Source: Streptomyces rubrogriseus (lineage in GTDB: Bacteria > Actinomycetota > Actinomycetes > Streptomycetales > Streptomycetaceae). From it: a DNA stretch of 64,000 nt. Location of the stretch: NCBI RefSeq assembly GCF_027947575.1, contig NZ_CP116256.1, forward strand, positions 6,138,001 through 6,202,000, given 5' to 3'. The notes under the pieces were generated by a model. The model had not been told where the DNA came from, did not search any database, and saw nothing but the letters and a program-made list of their open reading frames with translations. A program made the position numbers and the translations under genes. Positions 52,417 to 61,972 of this stretch are shown here, one piece after another (the stretch's first letter is position 1; every line of letters begins with the position of its first letter).

Positions 52417-52794
52417 ATGGAAGACAACGCGCCCCTGCTCGTGGTCGTCGACGCCGCGAACGTCGTCGGCTCGGTGCCCGACGGATGGTGGCGGGACCGG
52501 CGCGGGGCCGCCGAGCGGCTGCGGGACCGGCTGGCGGCGGACGGGGTGCCGGGGCGGGCCGGGCCGGTGGACATCGTGCTCGTCGTCGAGGGCGCGGCCC
52601 GCGGGGTCGAGTCCGTGCCCGGCGTACGGGTGGAGTCGGCGCCCGGCAGCGGGGACGACCACATGGTCGACCTGGTCGCGCGGGCGGCGGACGACCGCCC
52701 CGTCCTCGTCGTGACGGCCGACCGCGAACTGCGCCGCCGGGTGACCGGGCTGGGCGCGGAGGTGGCGGGGCCCCGGACGGTGCGGCCCGTGTGA
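52417..52794 (+). CDS. NYN/PIN-like small protein
   Basis: A 125-residue protein with VVVDAANVVGS at the N-terminus, GDDHMVDLVARAAD in the middle and VVTADRELRRRV near the end. This Asp-x-x-Asn ... Asp ... Asp arrangement is that of NYN/PIN-fold nucleases. From memory, Streptomyces copies are often labelled NTP pyrophosphohydrolase. GACCCT ends seven bases before ATG 52417, suggesting a leaderless start. Confidence 0.75.
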   Translation: MEDNAPLLVVVDAANVVGSVPDGWWRDRRGAAERLRDRLAADGVPGRAGPVDIVLVVEGAARGVESVPGVRVESAPGSGDDHMVDLVARAADDRPVLVVTADRELRRRVTGLGAEVAGPRTVRPV

Positions 52795-52813
52795 CACCCG
52801 GCCCGGTGCCGGG

Positions 52814-52847
52814 CGGGGCCCCGCACCCGCGCTGGTGCGGGGCCCCG
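52814..52847. terminator. Bidirectional hairpin between NYN and permease genes
   Basis: Perfect 14-bp arms (CGGGGCCCCGCACC) with a six-base loop, between convergent genes. Confidence 0.8.
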
Positions 52848-52876
52848 GCGCGACGGACCGGGTGGGGCCGGTGGGG

Positions 52877-54388
52877 CTACGTGCCGGACGGCCCGGCCGG
52901 GTCGGCCGGCGCCTCCTCGCCGCGGGCCAGGCGGCTGTGGGTGCGGCCGTAGAGGAAGTACACGACGAAGCCGATCGCCATCCAGATCCCGAACCGGACC
53001 CAGGTCTCGGCGGGCAGGTTCAGCATCAGCCACAGCGAGGCCGCCACGGACACGATGGGCAGCACCGGGACCAGCGGGGTGCGGAAGGCGCGGGGCAGGT
53101 CGGGCCGGGTCCGGCGCAGGATGATCACGCTGATCGCGACGACGACGAAGGCGAACAGCGTGCCGATGTTCACCAGCTCGGCCAGTTCGCTGAGGCTGGT
53201 GAACCCGGCGACGATCGCGATGACCACGCCGAGCAGGATGGTCGGCCGGTAGGGGGTGCGGAACTTCGGGTGGACGTGGGAGAAGAAGCGCGGCAGCAGT
53301 CCGTCGCGGCTCATCGCGAAGAACACCCGGCTCTGGCCCAGCAGCAGGATCATGCAGACCGTGGTCAGGCCGACGGCCGCGCCGAAGCTGATCACCCCGG
53401 AGAAGAAGGGATGCCCCGTGGCTTTGAAGGCGTCGGCGAGCGGTGCGTCCACGGAGAGCTTGGTGTAGTGCTGCATGCCGGTGACGACGATGGAGACGCC
53501 GACGTACAGGAGGGTGCAGATGATCAGGGAGCCGAGGATGCCGCGGGGCATGTCGCGCTGCGGGTTCCTGGTCTCCTCGGCGGCGGTGGCGACGATGTCG
53601 AAGCCGATGAAGGCGAAGAAGACGACCGAGGCGGCCGTGAAGATGCCCATCACGCCGAAGTTGGACGGGGCCCAGCCGAACATCAGCTGGATCAGTGGTG
53701 AGTGCAGTCCCCCGCCCGCCTCGACGGGCTGCGACTTGGGGATGAAGGGGTCGTAGTTGGCGCTCTTGACGAAGAAGGCGCCCGCGATGATCACGATGAG
53801 GACGACGGCCACCTTGATGGCGACGACGAGCGAGGTGATCCGCGCCGACAGCTTCATGCCGAGCACGAGGATGGCGGTGAGCACCAGCACCAGGGCGGCG
53901 GCGAGGATGTCGAAGCCGAAGCCCTCCGCGCCGTCCCGGCCGCCCAGCTCCGCGGGCATGTGCCAGCCCGCGTTGTCCATCAGCGAGCGGATGTAGCCCG
54001 ACCAGCCGACGGCCACCACCGCCGTGCCCAGCGCGAACTCCAGGACCAGGTCCCAGCCGATGATCCAGGCGGGCAGTTCGCCCAGGGAGGCGTAGGAGAA
54101 GGTGTACGCGGAGCCGGCCACCGGGACGGTGGAGGCGAACTCGGCGTAGCACAGCGCGGCGAGCGCGCAGACGACGCCGGCCACCACGAACGCCAGGGCC
54201 GTGGCGGGCCCGGCGTTGTCCTTGGCGACGGTGCCGGTCAGTACGAAGATGCCGGTGCCGATGACGACGCCGATACCGAAGACGGTCAGGTCCAGCGCCG
54301 ACAGGGATTTCTTGAGCGCGTGCTCCGGTTCCTCCGTGTCACGGATGGACTGCTCGATCTTCTTCGTCCTGAACAGGGTGTTGCTCAC
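52877..54388 (-). CDS. Amino-acid permease (APC family)
   Basis: A 503-residue transporter with 12-13 membrane helices. The N-terminal LSALDLTVFGIGVVIGTGIFVLTG (about 30-53) is the substrate-binding helix 1 signature of the APC superfamily; EETRNPQRDMPRGI follows helix 6, a strong family mark. It resembles cationic amino-acid (YfnA/CAT-type) permeases. GTG 54388 has GGGAGG seven bases upstream. It runs in the same direction as dxs, but a hairpin separates them. Confidence 0.92.
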   Translation of the reverse strand: MSNTLFRTKKIEQSIRDTEEPEHALKKSLSALDLTVFGIGVVIGTGIFVLTGTVAKDNAGPATALAFVVAGVVCALAALCYAEFASTVPVAGSAYTFSYASLGELPAWIIGWDLVLEFALGTAVVAVGWSGYIRSLMDNAGWHMPAELGGRDGAEGFGFDILAAALVLVLTAILVLGMKLSARITSLVVAIKVAVVLIVIIAGAFFVKSANYDPFIPKSQPVEAGGGLHSPLIQLMFGWAPSNFGVMGIFTAASVVFFAFIGFDIVATAAEETRNPQRDMPRGILGSLIICTLLYVGVSIVVTGMQHYTKLSVDAPLADAFKATGHPFFSGVISFGAAVGLTTVCMILLLGQSRVFFAMSRDGLLPRFFSHVHPKFRTPYRPTILLGVVIAIVAGFTSLSELAELVNIGTLFAFVVVAISVIILRRTRPDLPRAFRTPLVPVLPIVSVAASLWLMLNLPAETWVRFGIWMAIGFVVYFLYGRTHSRLARGEEAPADPAGPSGT

Positions 54389-54467
54389 GGGGACCTCCCA
54401 CGCTTGTCGTCCTCGACATGATCGAGAGGGGGCGTACTGCGTATGCCCCGGCGTGGGCGATTTCACG

Positions 54468-54517
54468 CGGATGGGCCGGTTCCACCACCGCAACGAGTGG
54501 TCGAACCGGCCCATCCG
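54468..54517 (-). terminator. Hairpin downstream of dxs
   Basis: Perfect 15-bp outer arms (CGGATGGGCCGGTTC) with a near-paired CCAC/GTGG interior. It lies 38 bases after the dxs stop and upstream of the permease start. Confidence 0.8.
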
Positions 54518-54554
54518 GCTCAGTGCCGGGTCGCGGGTCCCGCGGTGCGCGGTG

Positions 54555-56483
54555 TCAGTCGCGCGCGGCCTCCACCTGGTCCACCTCGGCGCCGGCCCGG
54601 TCGTACCTGCCGTCCAGCTTGGCGACCAGTCCGGTGACCTGGCGCGCGATGTCGGGCGCGGTGAGCCCGATCTCGGCCAGCACCTCGGCGCGGGAGGCGT
54701 GGTCGAGGAAGCGCGGCGGGATGCCGAAGTCGCGCAGCGGTACGTCGACGCCGGCGTCGCGCAGGGCCTGGGCCACGGCGGAGCCGACGCCGCCGACGCG
54801 GGAGTTGTCCTCGACGGTGACGACCACGCGGTGGCGCTCGGCGAGCGGGGCCATGGCCTCGTCGACGGGCTTGACCCAGCGCGGGTCGACCACGGTGGTG
54901 GAGATGCCCTGCTTGTTCAGCAGCTCGGCGACCTCCAGGCACATCGGGGCGAGGGCGCCGACCGAGACCAGGAGCACGTCGGGGGTGTCGGTGCCGGGGG
55001 CGCGCAGCACGTCCATGCCGCCGACGCGGCCGACGGCGGGGACGGCGGGGCCGACGGCGCCCTTGGAGAAGCGGACCACGGTCGGCGCGTCGTCCACCGC
55101 GACGGCCTCGCGCAGCTGGGCGCGGACCTGGTCGGCGTCGCGCGGGGCGGCGAGCCTGAGGCCGGGGACGACCTGGAGGATCGACATGTCCCACATGCCG
55201 TTGTGGGAGGCGCCGTCGGTGCCGGTGACGCCGGCCCGGTCCAGCACGAAGGTGACGCCGCACTTGTGCAGGGCCACGTCCATCAGGACCTGGTCGAAGG
55301 CGCGGTTGAGGAAGGTGGCGTACACGGCGAAGACCGGGTGGACGCCGCCGTGCGCGAGGCCGGCCGCGGAGACCGCGCCGTGCTGCTCGGCGATGCCGAC
55401 GTCGTAGACGCGGTCGGGGAAGGCCTTGGCGAACTTGTCGAGACCGACCGGCTGGAGCATGGCCGCCGTGATGGCGACCACGTCCTCGCGCTCCTTGCCG
55501 AGCTTGAGCATCTCGTCGCCGAAGACGCTGGTCCAGTCGGCGCCTGAGGTGGAGATGGGCAGGCCGGTGTCGGGGTGGATCTTGCCGACGGCGTGGAAGC
55601 GGTCTGCCTCGTCCTGGAGGGCGGGCTGGTAGCCGCGGCCCTTCTCGGTGAGGCAGTGCACGATGACCGGGCCGCCGAAGCGCTTGGCGCGGGTGAGGGC
55701 GGACTCCAGGGCCTCCAGGTCGTGGCCGTCGATCGGACCGACGTACTTGAGGCCGAGGTCCTCGAACATGCCCTGCGGGGCGATGAAGTCCTTCAGGCCC
55801 TTCTTGGCGCCGTGCAGGGTGTCGTAGAGCGGGCGGCCGACGACCGGGGTGCGCTCCAGGACCTCCTTGGTGCGGGCCAGGAAGCGCTCGTAGCCGTCGG
55901 TGGTGCGCAGGGTCGCCAGGTGGTTGGCGAGGCCGCCGATGGTGGGGGCGTAGGAGCGCTCGTTGTCGTTGACGACGATGACCAGGGGGCGGTCCTTGGC
56001 GGCGGCGATGTTGTTCAGCGCCTCCCAGGCCATGCCGCCGGTGAGGGCGCCGTCGCCGATGACGGCGACGACGTGGTCGTCGCGCTCCATGACCTGGTTG
56101 GCCTTGGCGATGCCGTCGGCCCAGCCGAGCACCGTGGAGGCGTGGCTGTTCTCGATGACGTCGTGCTCGGACTCTCCTTGCGAGGGGTAGCCGGACAGTC
56201 CGCCCTTCATCTTGAGCTTCGAGAAGTCCTGGCGGCCGGTGAGCAGCTTGTGCACGTAGGACTGGTGGCCCGTGTCCCAGAGCACCTTGTCCTTCGGCGA
56301 CTCGAAGACCCGGTGCAGGGCGAGGGTGAGTTCCACCACGCCGAGGTTGGGGCCGAGGTGGCCGCCGGTCTTGGACACGGCGTCGACGAGGAAGGTACGG
56401 ATCTCCTCGGCCAGCTGAGTCAGCTCTTCCAGGCTGAGCCGGTCCAGATCGCGCGGTCCCGTGATGCGGGTCAGCAGCGGCAC
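54555..56483 (-). CDS. dxs: 1-deoxy-D-xylulose-5-phosphate synthase
   Basis: A 642-residue thiamine-diphosphate enzyme that condenses pyruvate and glyceraldehyde-3-phosphate for the MEP isoprenoid pathway. ThDP motif [16 protein letters not shown] (about 144-159), [14 protein letters not shown] near 70, catalytic Glu in [10 protein letters not shown], and [15 protein letters not shown] in the pyrimidine domain. GTG 56483 has AAGGAGG. Stands alone, divergent from the chitinase gene. Confidence 0.97.
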   Translation of the reverse strand: MPLLTRITGPRDLDRLSLEELTQLAEEIRTFLVDAVSKTGGHLGPNLGVVELTLALHRVFESPKDKVLWDTGHQSYVHKLLTGRQDFSKLKMKGGLSGYPSQGESEHDVIENSHASTVLGWADGIAKANQVMERDDHVVAVIGDGALTGGMAWEALNNIAAAKDRPLVIVVNDNERSYAPTIGGLANHLATLRTTDGYERFLARTKEVLERTPVVGRPLYDTLHGAKKGLKDFIAPQGMFEDLGLKYVGPIDGHDLEALESALTRAKRFGGPVIVHCLTEKGRGYQPALQDEADRFHAVGKIHPDTGLPISTSGADWTSVFGDEMLKLGKEREDVVAITAAMLQPVGLDKFAKAFPDRVYDVGIAEQHGAVSAAGLAHGGVHPVFAVYATFLNRAFDQVLMDVALHKCGVTFVLDRAGVTGTDGASHNGMWDMSILQVVPGLRLAAPRDADQVRAQLREAVAVDDAPTVVRFSKGAVGPAVPAVGRVGGMDVLRAPGTDTPDVLLVSVGALAPMCLEVAELLNKQGISTTVVDPRWVKPVDEAMAPLAERHRVVVTVEDNSRVGGVGSAVAQALRDAGVDVPLRDFGIPPRFLDHASRAEVLAEIGLTAPDIARQVTGLVAKLDGRYDRAGAEVDQVEAARD

Positions 56484-56851
56484 CCGTGCCTCCTTGCAGT
56501 AGAGCTGTTGCCGGGCTCGTCGAGTCTAATGTTCCGCTCCGGCGGAACGTGTCCGGGCGGTGCGTCGTACGTCACGCGTTCGGCCCTACCCACGGGCGGG
56601 CCGTTCTACGTCTTCCCGGCCCGCGTCCGCGGGCACCTCGGCGTCCGGCTTGGGGACACCTTTACCCGGGTGGTCCAGTCCACGGGGCGCACGGTGTGCA
56701 GGCCGGGTGGCGCCCGGCCCCGCGAATTGGTCTAGTCCCATTCTGGTCCAGACCATTGCGTCCCCCGTCGCTCCGGCGATATCCCCGTACCCGGCAACAC
56801 CCCAGCACAGCACGGGAATCGACGTTCCTCCCCACACACACCGGGACTGAC
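56484..56851. other. 368-base divergent region between dxs and chitinase
   Basis: No gene is seen. It holds the dxs promoter and three TGGTCYAGNCC-type operators for the chitinase. Confidence 0.7.
56671..56755 (+). promoter_or_regulatory. Three DasR/chitinase-type operator repeats
   Basis: TGGTCCAGTCCA (56671-56682), TGGTCTAGTCCC (56728-56739) and TGGTCCAGACCA (56744-56755). The last two start 16 bases apart as a tandem pair. They match the 12-bp repeats described at Streptomyces chitinase promoters and the DasR consensus. Confidence 0.8.
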
Positions 56852-58375
56852 ATGAGACGCATGCGTTCCATCCGGGCGGCCCTCACCGCGGCCGCCACCA
56901 CCGTGGCCGCGGTGGGCCTCGCCCTGTCCGGCACCGGCGCGGCCCAGGCGGCGACCCCGCTGCCGGACCGGGTCTTCGCGCCGTACTTCGAAGCCTGGAC
57001 CGGCGAGAGCCCGGCCGCGCTGGCCGCCCAGTCGGGTGCCAAGCACCTCACCATGGCCTTCCTCCAGACGGCGACGCCGGGTTCCTGCACGCCGTACTGG
57101 AACGGCGACACGTCGATGCCGATCGCCCAGTCGACCTTCGGCGCCGACTTCGACACCATCCAGGCGAACGGGGGCGACGTCATCCCCTCGTTCGGCGGCT
57201 ACACGGCCGACACCACCGGCACCGAGATCGCCGACAGCTGCACGGACGTCCAGCAGATCGCCGCGGCCTACGAGAAGGTCATCACGACCTACGACGTCTC
57301 CAGGCTCGACATGGACATCGAGATCGACGCGCTGGACAACACCGCGGGCATCGACCGCCGCAACAAGGCGATCAAGCTGGTCCAGGACTGGGCCGCCGAC
57401 AACGGCCGCGACATCGAGATCTCCTACACCCTGCCCACCACCACCCGCGGCCTGGCGAGCAACGGCGTCGCCCTGCTGGAGAACGCCGTGGCGAACGGCA
57501 CCGAGGTCGACGTCGTGAACCTCATGACGTTCGACTACTACGACAACCAGCAGCACGACATGGCCCAGGACACCCGGACGGCGACCCAGGGGCTGCACGA
57601 CGTGCTGGCCCGGCTCTACCCGGCCAAGTCCTCGGCCGAGCTGTGGCACATGATCGGCGTCATCGAGATGATCGGCGTCGACGACTTCGGACCGGCGGAG
57701 ACCTTCACCCTGGACAACGCCCGCACGGTCTACGACTGGGCCCTGGACCAGGGCATCAACACGCTCTCCTTCTGGGCGCTGCAGCGGGACAACGGGAGCT
57801 GCGCGGGCGGCGGCGCGGCCGACAACTGCTCCGGCATCCAGCAGAACACCTGGGACTTCTCGCACATCTTCGCGCCGTTCACCAGTGGCAGCACCACCCC
57901 GGAGAACGACTTCTCCCTCTCCGCCACCCCGGCCTCCGGCACGGTGACCGCGGGCGCCTCGGCCACCACCACGGTGAAGACCGCGGTGAAGTCGGGTACG
58001 GCTCAGACGGTGCAGCTCAAGGCGAGCGGGGTCCCGGCGGGCGTCACCGCGTCCTTCAGCCCCGCCTCGGTCACTGCGGGCGGGCAGTCGACGCTCACCC
58101 TCGCCACCACCGACCAGGCGGTCTCGGGGACGTACTCCATCACCGTCACGGGCACCAGCCCGTCCGGCAGCCACAGCACCACGTACGCGCTGACCGTCAC
58201 CGGCGGCAACGGCAACCAGTGCACGGCCGCCCCGTGGAACTCGGGCGCGATCTACACCGGCGGGCAGCAGGTCTCCCACGAGGGGCACACCTGGAAGGCC
58301 AAGTGGTGGACGACCGGCGAGGAGCCCGGGACCACCGGCCAGTGGGGTGTCTGGCAGGATCTCGGCGCCTGCTGA
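56852..58375 (+). CDS. Secreted GH18 chitinase with C-terminal chitin-binding domain
   Basis: A 507-residue exported enzyme. The signal peptide ends near AAQA-ATP (about 34). The GH18 barrel has the catalytic DxDxE as Asp153, Asp155, Glu157 (LDMDIEID). An Ig-like domain (about 350-445) is followed by a CBM5/12 chitin-binding domain (CTAAPWNSGAIYTGGQQVSHEG..). It hydrolyses chitin; released GlcNAc would induce it through the three upstream DasR-type sites. In S. coelicolor the dxs neighbour is recalled as ChiH. ATG 56852 or 56861. Confidence 0.92.
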   Translation: MRRMRSIRAALTAAATTVAAVGLALSGTGAAQAATPLPDRVFAPYFEAWTGESPAALAAQSGAKHLTMAFLQTATPGSCTPYWNGDTSMPIAQSTFGADFDTIQANGGDVIPSFGGYTADTTGTEIADSCTDVQQIAAAYEKVITTYDVSRLDMDIEIDALDNTAGIDRRNKAIKLVQDWAADNGRDIEISYTLPTTTRGLASNGVALLENAVANGTEVDVVNLMTFDYYDNQQHDMAQDTRTATQGLHDVLARLYPAKSSAELWHMIGVIEMIGVDDFGPAETFTLDNARTVYDWALDQGINTLSFWALQRDNGSCAGGGAADNCSGIQQNTWDFSHIFAPFTSGSTTPENDFSLSATPASGTVTAGASATTTVKTAVKSGTAQTVQLKASGVPAGVTASFSPASVTAGGQSTLTLATTDQAVSGTYSITVTGTSPSGSHSTTYALTVTGGNGNQCTAAPWNSGAIYTGGQQVSHEGHTWKAKWWTTGEEPGTTGQWGVWQDLGAC

Positions 58376-58403
58376 GAACGGCACGGCCTGAGAACGGCAC
58401 GGC
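58372..58403 (+). repeat. Exact 16-bp tandem duplication over the chitinase stop
   Basis: CTGAGAACGGCACGGC occurs twice in direct succession (58372 and 58388); the first copy contains the TGA stop codon. Confidence 0.75.
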
Positions 58404-58424
58404 TCACCCCGACGGCGCGGAAAG

Positions 58425-58471
58425 CGGTCCGCCCGCCGGCCCAGGGCTCAGCTGGGCGGGCGGGCGGACCG
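58425..58471. terminator. Bidirectional hairpin between chitinase and ABC permease
   Basis: Twenty-base arms (58425-58444/58452-58471) with a single mismatch and a seven-base loop, between convergent genes. Confidence 0.85.
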
Positions 58472-58493
58472 TCGTCGGCCGTGCGGCGGCGTG

Positions 58494-59786
58494 CTACGCG
58501 CGGCCGGCCGTCTTCTGCGTCTTGCGGGTGATCGCGTCGATGACGACGGTCGCCAGCAGCACGCCACCGGTGATCATGTACTGGACCGGCGAGGCGATGC
58601 CCTCCAGGGCGAGGCCGTACTGGATCGAGACGATGACCATCACACCGAGCAGCGCGTCCCAGGTGCGGCCGCGGCCGCCGAACAGGGACGTGCCGCCGAT
58701 CACGGCCGCGGCGATGACGTTCATCAGGAACTCACCGGTGCCCGCGCCCTGGTTGGCGGAGGCGATCTTCGACGCCACGAAGAGGCCGCCGATCGCCGCG
58801 AAGCCGCCGGCGATCGCGAAGACCGAGATCCGGACCAGCTCCACGTTGATACCGGCACGGCGGGACGCCTCGACACTGCCGCCGAGCGCGAAGATCTTGC
58901 GACCGTAGGCGGTGCGGCGCAGCACGAAGTCCGTGAGCAGCAGGAACGCCAGGAAGATCACCACGGCCAGCGGGAGGCCCTTGTACTGGTTGAAGACGAT
59001 CGCCACGGCGAAGGCCAGGATCGCGAGCAGCACCGTGCGCACGATGATCTCGTTCAGCGGCCGGGACGGCACCCCGGCGGCCTCGCGGCGGCGGTTGTCG
59101 AAGAACGCGGAGAGGAAGTAGCCCGCGGTCACCACGACAGCCAGACCGTAGGCGGCGGCCACGTCGCTGAAGTAGTAGCTCGTCAGCTTCACCACGACGC
59201 CGTCGGAGTCGAGGTTGATCGTGCCGTTGTCGCCCAGGATCTGGAGCATGAAGCCCTGCCAGAACAGCAGTCCGGCGAGCGTCACGGCGAAGGCCGGGAC
59301 ACCGATGCGGGCGAAGACGAAGCCGTGGATGGCACCAGCGACGGTACCGGTGAGGATCGCCAGCAGCAGGGCGAGCCACTCGTTCATCCCGTGCGTGACG
59401 CTCAGCACCGCGAAGGTGGCGCCCGCGACACCGCTGACCGAGCCGACCGACAGGTCGATCTCGCCGAGCAGCAGGACGAAGACGATGCCGACGGCGATCA
59501 TGCCGGTGCCGACCATGGCGACCGACATGTCGGAGAAGTTGCCGGCGGTGAGGAAGTTGGAGTTCAGGCTGGTGAAGATGGCCCAGATGATCAGCAGACC
59601 GACGACGACCGGTATGGAGCCGAGGTCACCGGCCTTCATCTTCCGCTTGAACTCGCCGAGGTAGCCGGCGAAGCCCTGCTCGCGCACCAGCAGCCGGGGG
59701 TCGACGGCCGTGACGGCGGCGGCCGCCGCGTCGGTGTTCTCCACCGCGCTGTCCGCGGCGGGGGTGGAGGTCTTGTCGATGCTCAC
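58494..59786 (-). CDS. xylH: Sugar ABC transporter permease, xylose/ribose type
   Basis: A 430-residue membrane protein of the BPD_transp_2 (XylH/RbsC) class with 10-11 helices after a charged head (about 1-50). The motif GEIDLSVGSVSGVAGA (about 109-124) and the RRTAYGRKIFALGGSVEASRRAGI loop are family signatures. GTG 59786 overlaps the ATPase stop (GTGA). It forms the channel of a pentose importer with the genes upstream. Naming as xylose system is from homology and ROK context. Confidence 0.88.
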   Translation of the reverse strand: MSIDKTSTPAADSAVENTDAAAAAVTAVDPRLLVREQGFAGYLGEFKRKMKAGDLGSIPVVVGLLIIWAIFTSLNSNFLTAGNFSDMSVAMVGTGMIAVGIVFVLLLGEIDLSVGSVSGVAGATFAVLSVTHGMNEWLALLLAILTGTVAGAIHGFVFARIGVPAFAVTLAGLLFWQGFMLQILGDNGTINLDSDGVVVKLTSYYFSDVAAAYGLAVVVTAGYFLSAFFDNRRREAAGVPSRPLNEIIVRTVLLAILAFAVAIVFNQYKGLPLAVVIFLAFLLLTDFVLRRTAYGRKIFALGGSVEASRRAGINVELVRISVFAIAGGFAAIGGLFVASKIASANQGAGTGEFLMNVIAAAVIGGTSLFGGRGRTWDALLGVMVIVSIQYGLALEGIASPVQYMITGGVLLATVVIDAITRKTQKTAGRA

Positions 59787-60565
59787 TTCTTGATCTCCCC
59801 ATTTGCGCGTGCCGCACGACGGGTCACGGCGTTCTCCGTGGCGCCCGTGATGGCGGAGATGATCTCTTCCTGCGAGGTCGACTTGACCTCGAAGACGCCG
59901 TTGTTGCGCCCGAGGCGCAGGACGGCGACCTTGTCGGCGACCGCCTTGACGTCAGCCATGTTGTGGCTGATGAGGATGACCGCGTGGCCGCGCTCGCGCA
60001 GCCGCTCCACGAGGTCGAGGACCTGCGCGGTCTGCTCGACGCCGAGGGCGGCGGTGGGCTCGTCCAGGATGACCAGCTTGGGCTCGCCGAGCATGGACCG
60101 GGCGATCGCCACGACCTGGCGCTGACCACCGGAGAGGGAGGCGATCGGGATGCGGACGCTGGGGATGCGGATGGACAGCGTGTCCAGGAGCTCGCGGGAG
60201 CGGCGCTCCATCTCCACCTCGTCCAGGACGCCGCGACGGCGGATCTCCCGGCCCAGGTAGAGGTTGCCGACGACGTCGATGTTGTCGCACAGCGCGAGGT
60301 CCTGGTAGACCGTCGCGATGCCGAGGTTCTGGGCGTCGTGCGGCCTGTTGATCGAGACGGCCTTGCCGTCCCACTCGATGGCGCCCTCATCGATGGGGTG
60401 CACGCCGGCGATCGTCTTGACCAGCGTGGACTTTCCGGCGCCGTTGTCGCCCACCAGGGCGACCACCTCACCGGCGTGGACCTCAAGCTCTACCTCGGTG
60501 AGCGCCTGGACGGCACCGAATCGCTTGGAGACCCCGCGCAACGCCAGCACGGGCGTAGCGGACAC
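59783..60565 (-). CDS. Sugar ABC transporter ATPase, single-domain XylG-like
   Basis: A 260-residue ATPase with Walker A GDNGAGKST, signature LSGGQRQVVAIARSM, and Walker B LVILDEPTAALG. XylG/RbsA enzymes normally have two ATPase domains (about 500 residues); this one has only one and would work as a homodimer. GTG 60565 is chosen because the AAGGAG site lies nine bases upstream; ATG 60574 is too close to it. It overlaps the permease gene by four bases. Confidence 0.88.
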   Translation of the reverse strand: MSATPVLALRGVSKRFGAVQALTEVELEVHAGEVVALVGDNGAGKSTLVKTIAGVHPIDEGAIEWDGKAVSINRPHDAQNLGIATVYQDLALCDNIDVVGNLYLGREIRRRGVLDEVEMERRSRELLDTLSIRIPSVRIPIASLSGGQRQVVAIARSMLGEPKLVILDEPTAALGVEQTAQVLDLVERLRERGHAVILISHNMADVKAVADKVAVLRLGRNNGVFEVKSTSQEEIISAITGATENAVTRRAARANGEIKK

Positions 60566-60634
60566 GTGAACCATCTCCTTCGCCGCCTGACCCGGCGGGA
60601 GGTTGTGCAGAAGTATTTGGGGAGGGTGTTCCGT

Positions 60635-60680
60635 CCGGCGCCCCGCGTAGCTTGCGGGGCTGATGAGTGCGGGGCGCCGG
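60635..60680 (-). promoter_or_regulatory. Intercistronic hairpins after the binding-protein gene
   Basis: Arms CCGGCGCCCCGC (60635-60646) and complement (60669-60680) pair over 12 bases; an inner GCGGGGC (60654-60660) can instead pair with 60640-60646. The two folds exclude each other. Likely stabilises or terminates binding-protein mRNA so that it is made in excess. Confidence 0.6.
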
Positions 60681-60735
60681 AGGAGCTGGGGCGGACGGTC
60701 CCGGGCGGCTCAGTCGGCTCGGGACGCGGGTCCGC

Positions 60736-61851
60736 TTACTTGAGGCCGATCTTGTCGCAGGCGGCCTTGTACTTGTCCGTGCAGATCTCGTCGATCGTGT
60801 AGAAGCCGTCCTTGATGACGGTCTCCTTGATGTTGTCCTTGGTCAGCGAGACGACCGGGACGATGACCGCGGGGATGCCCTTGGCGGTGGCGGAGTCGAC
60901 CTTGTCGTTGGCGATGGAGTCGAGCGACTCGCCCTTGGCGAGCGCGACGGCCATCTCGGCCGCGGTCTCGGCCTCCTTCGGGTACGACTTGAAGACGCTC
61001 ATGTACTGCTCACCGGTGACGATGCGCTGCACGCCCGCGAGCTCGGCGTCCTGGCCGGTGACCGGGACGTCGGAGATGCCGGCGGCCTTCAGGGCGGTGA
61101 TGATGCCGCCCGCCATGCCGTCGTTGGCGGAGTAGACGCCCTGGACCTTGTCCTTGCCGAGGGCGGAGATGGCGCCCTCCATGTTGGCGTTGGCGTTCTC
61201 CGGCTTCCACTCCTTGGTGTCGTACTCGCGGCCGACCTTCACCTTGCCGTCGAGGGCGGCGTGCGCGCCCTCCTTGAACTGGGCGGCGTTCGGGTCGGTG
61301 GAGGAGCCGTTCATCATGACGATCTGGGCGTCCTTGGCCTTGTCGCCCAGCGCCTGGAGGAGCGCCTCGCCCTGCGTCTTGCCGACGGTGACGTTGTCGA
61401 ACGAGGTGTAGGCGTCGATGGGGCCCTCCGCCAGGCGGTCGAAGGCGACGACCTTGATGCCGGCGTCCTTGGCCTTCTTGACCGAGCCCGCGATCGCCTT
61501 GTAGTCCACCGCGTCCACGATCAGCACGTCCACCTTGTTGGTGACCATCGTGTCGACCTGCTGGTTCTGCAGGCTGGCGTCCTGCTTGGCGTTGGCGTAG
61601 ACGACCTCGCCCTTGTTGTTCGTGAGCTCCTTGACCTTCTTCTCGATCATGGGCTTGTCGAACTTCTCGTACCGCGCGGTCTGGTTCTCGGGAAGGAGCA
61701 GGCCGACCTTGATGTCGTCGCCCTTCTTCGCCGCCGAGTCGGACGAGTCGCTGCCGCCGTCGGACTCCTTGGCGCTGCCACAGGCGGCGAGCGAGACGGC
61801 CATCGCGGTGGTGGCAACGGCAACGGCGGCACGACGCATACGCGTGTTCAC
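60736..61851 (-). CDS. xylF: Sugar ABC transporter substrate-binding lipoprotein, xylose type
   Basis: A 371-residue periplasmic-binding-fold lipoprotein. Signal VATTAMAVSLAAC with lipobox Cys24; Ser/Asp linker; then a Peripla_BP_4 fold with KVGLLLPENQTARYEKFDKP, VVAFDRLAEG, GVYSANDGMAGGII and VPVTGQDAELAGVQRI. This matches XylF-like binding proteins. It delivers the sugar to the membrane complex. GTG 61851 has AGGGAGG nine bases upstream. The gap of about 170 bases to the ATPase gene holds hairpins. Confidence 0.9.
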   Translation of the reverse strand: MNTRMRRAAVAVATTAMAVSLAACGSAKESDGGSDSSDSAAKKGDDIKVGLLLPENQTARYEKFDKPMIEKKVKELTNNKGEVVYANAKQDASLQNQQVDTMVTNKVDVLIVDAVDYKAIAGSVKKAKDAGIKVVAFDRLAEGPIDAYTSFDNVTVGKTQGEALLQALGDKAKDAQIVMMNGSSTDPNAAQFKEGAHAALDGKVKVGREYDTKEWKPENANANMEGAISALGKDKVQGVYSANDGMAGGIITALKAAGISDVPVTGQDAELAGVQRIVTGEQYMSVFKSYPKEAETAAEMAVALAKGESLDSIANDKVDSATAKGIPAVIVPVVSLTKDNIKETVIKDGFYTIDEICTDKYKAACDKIGLK

Positions 61852-61972
61852 TTCACAAACCTCCCTGACGAGGCCGCGTCGTTGCGGCCGAGGTGGCTGG
61901 AAGTCAACTCGGCCACACGTGCGACGTCAAGAAGTAAATCCTTAACGAGATGACAACGGTGCCATCCGTGCT

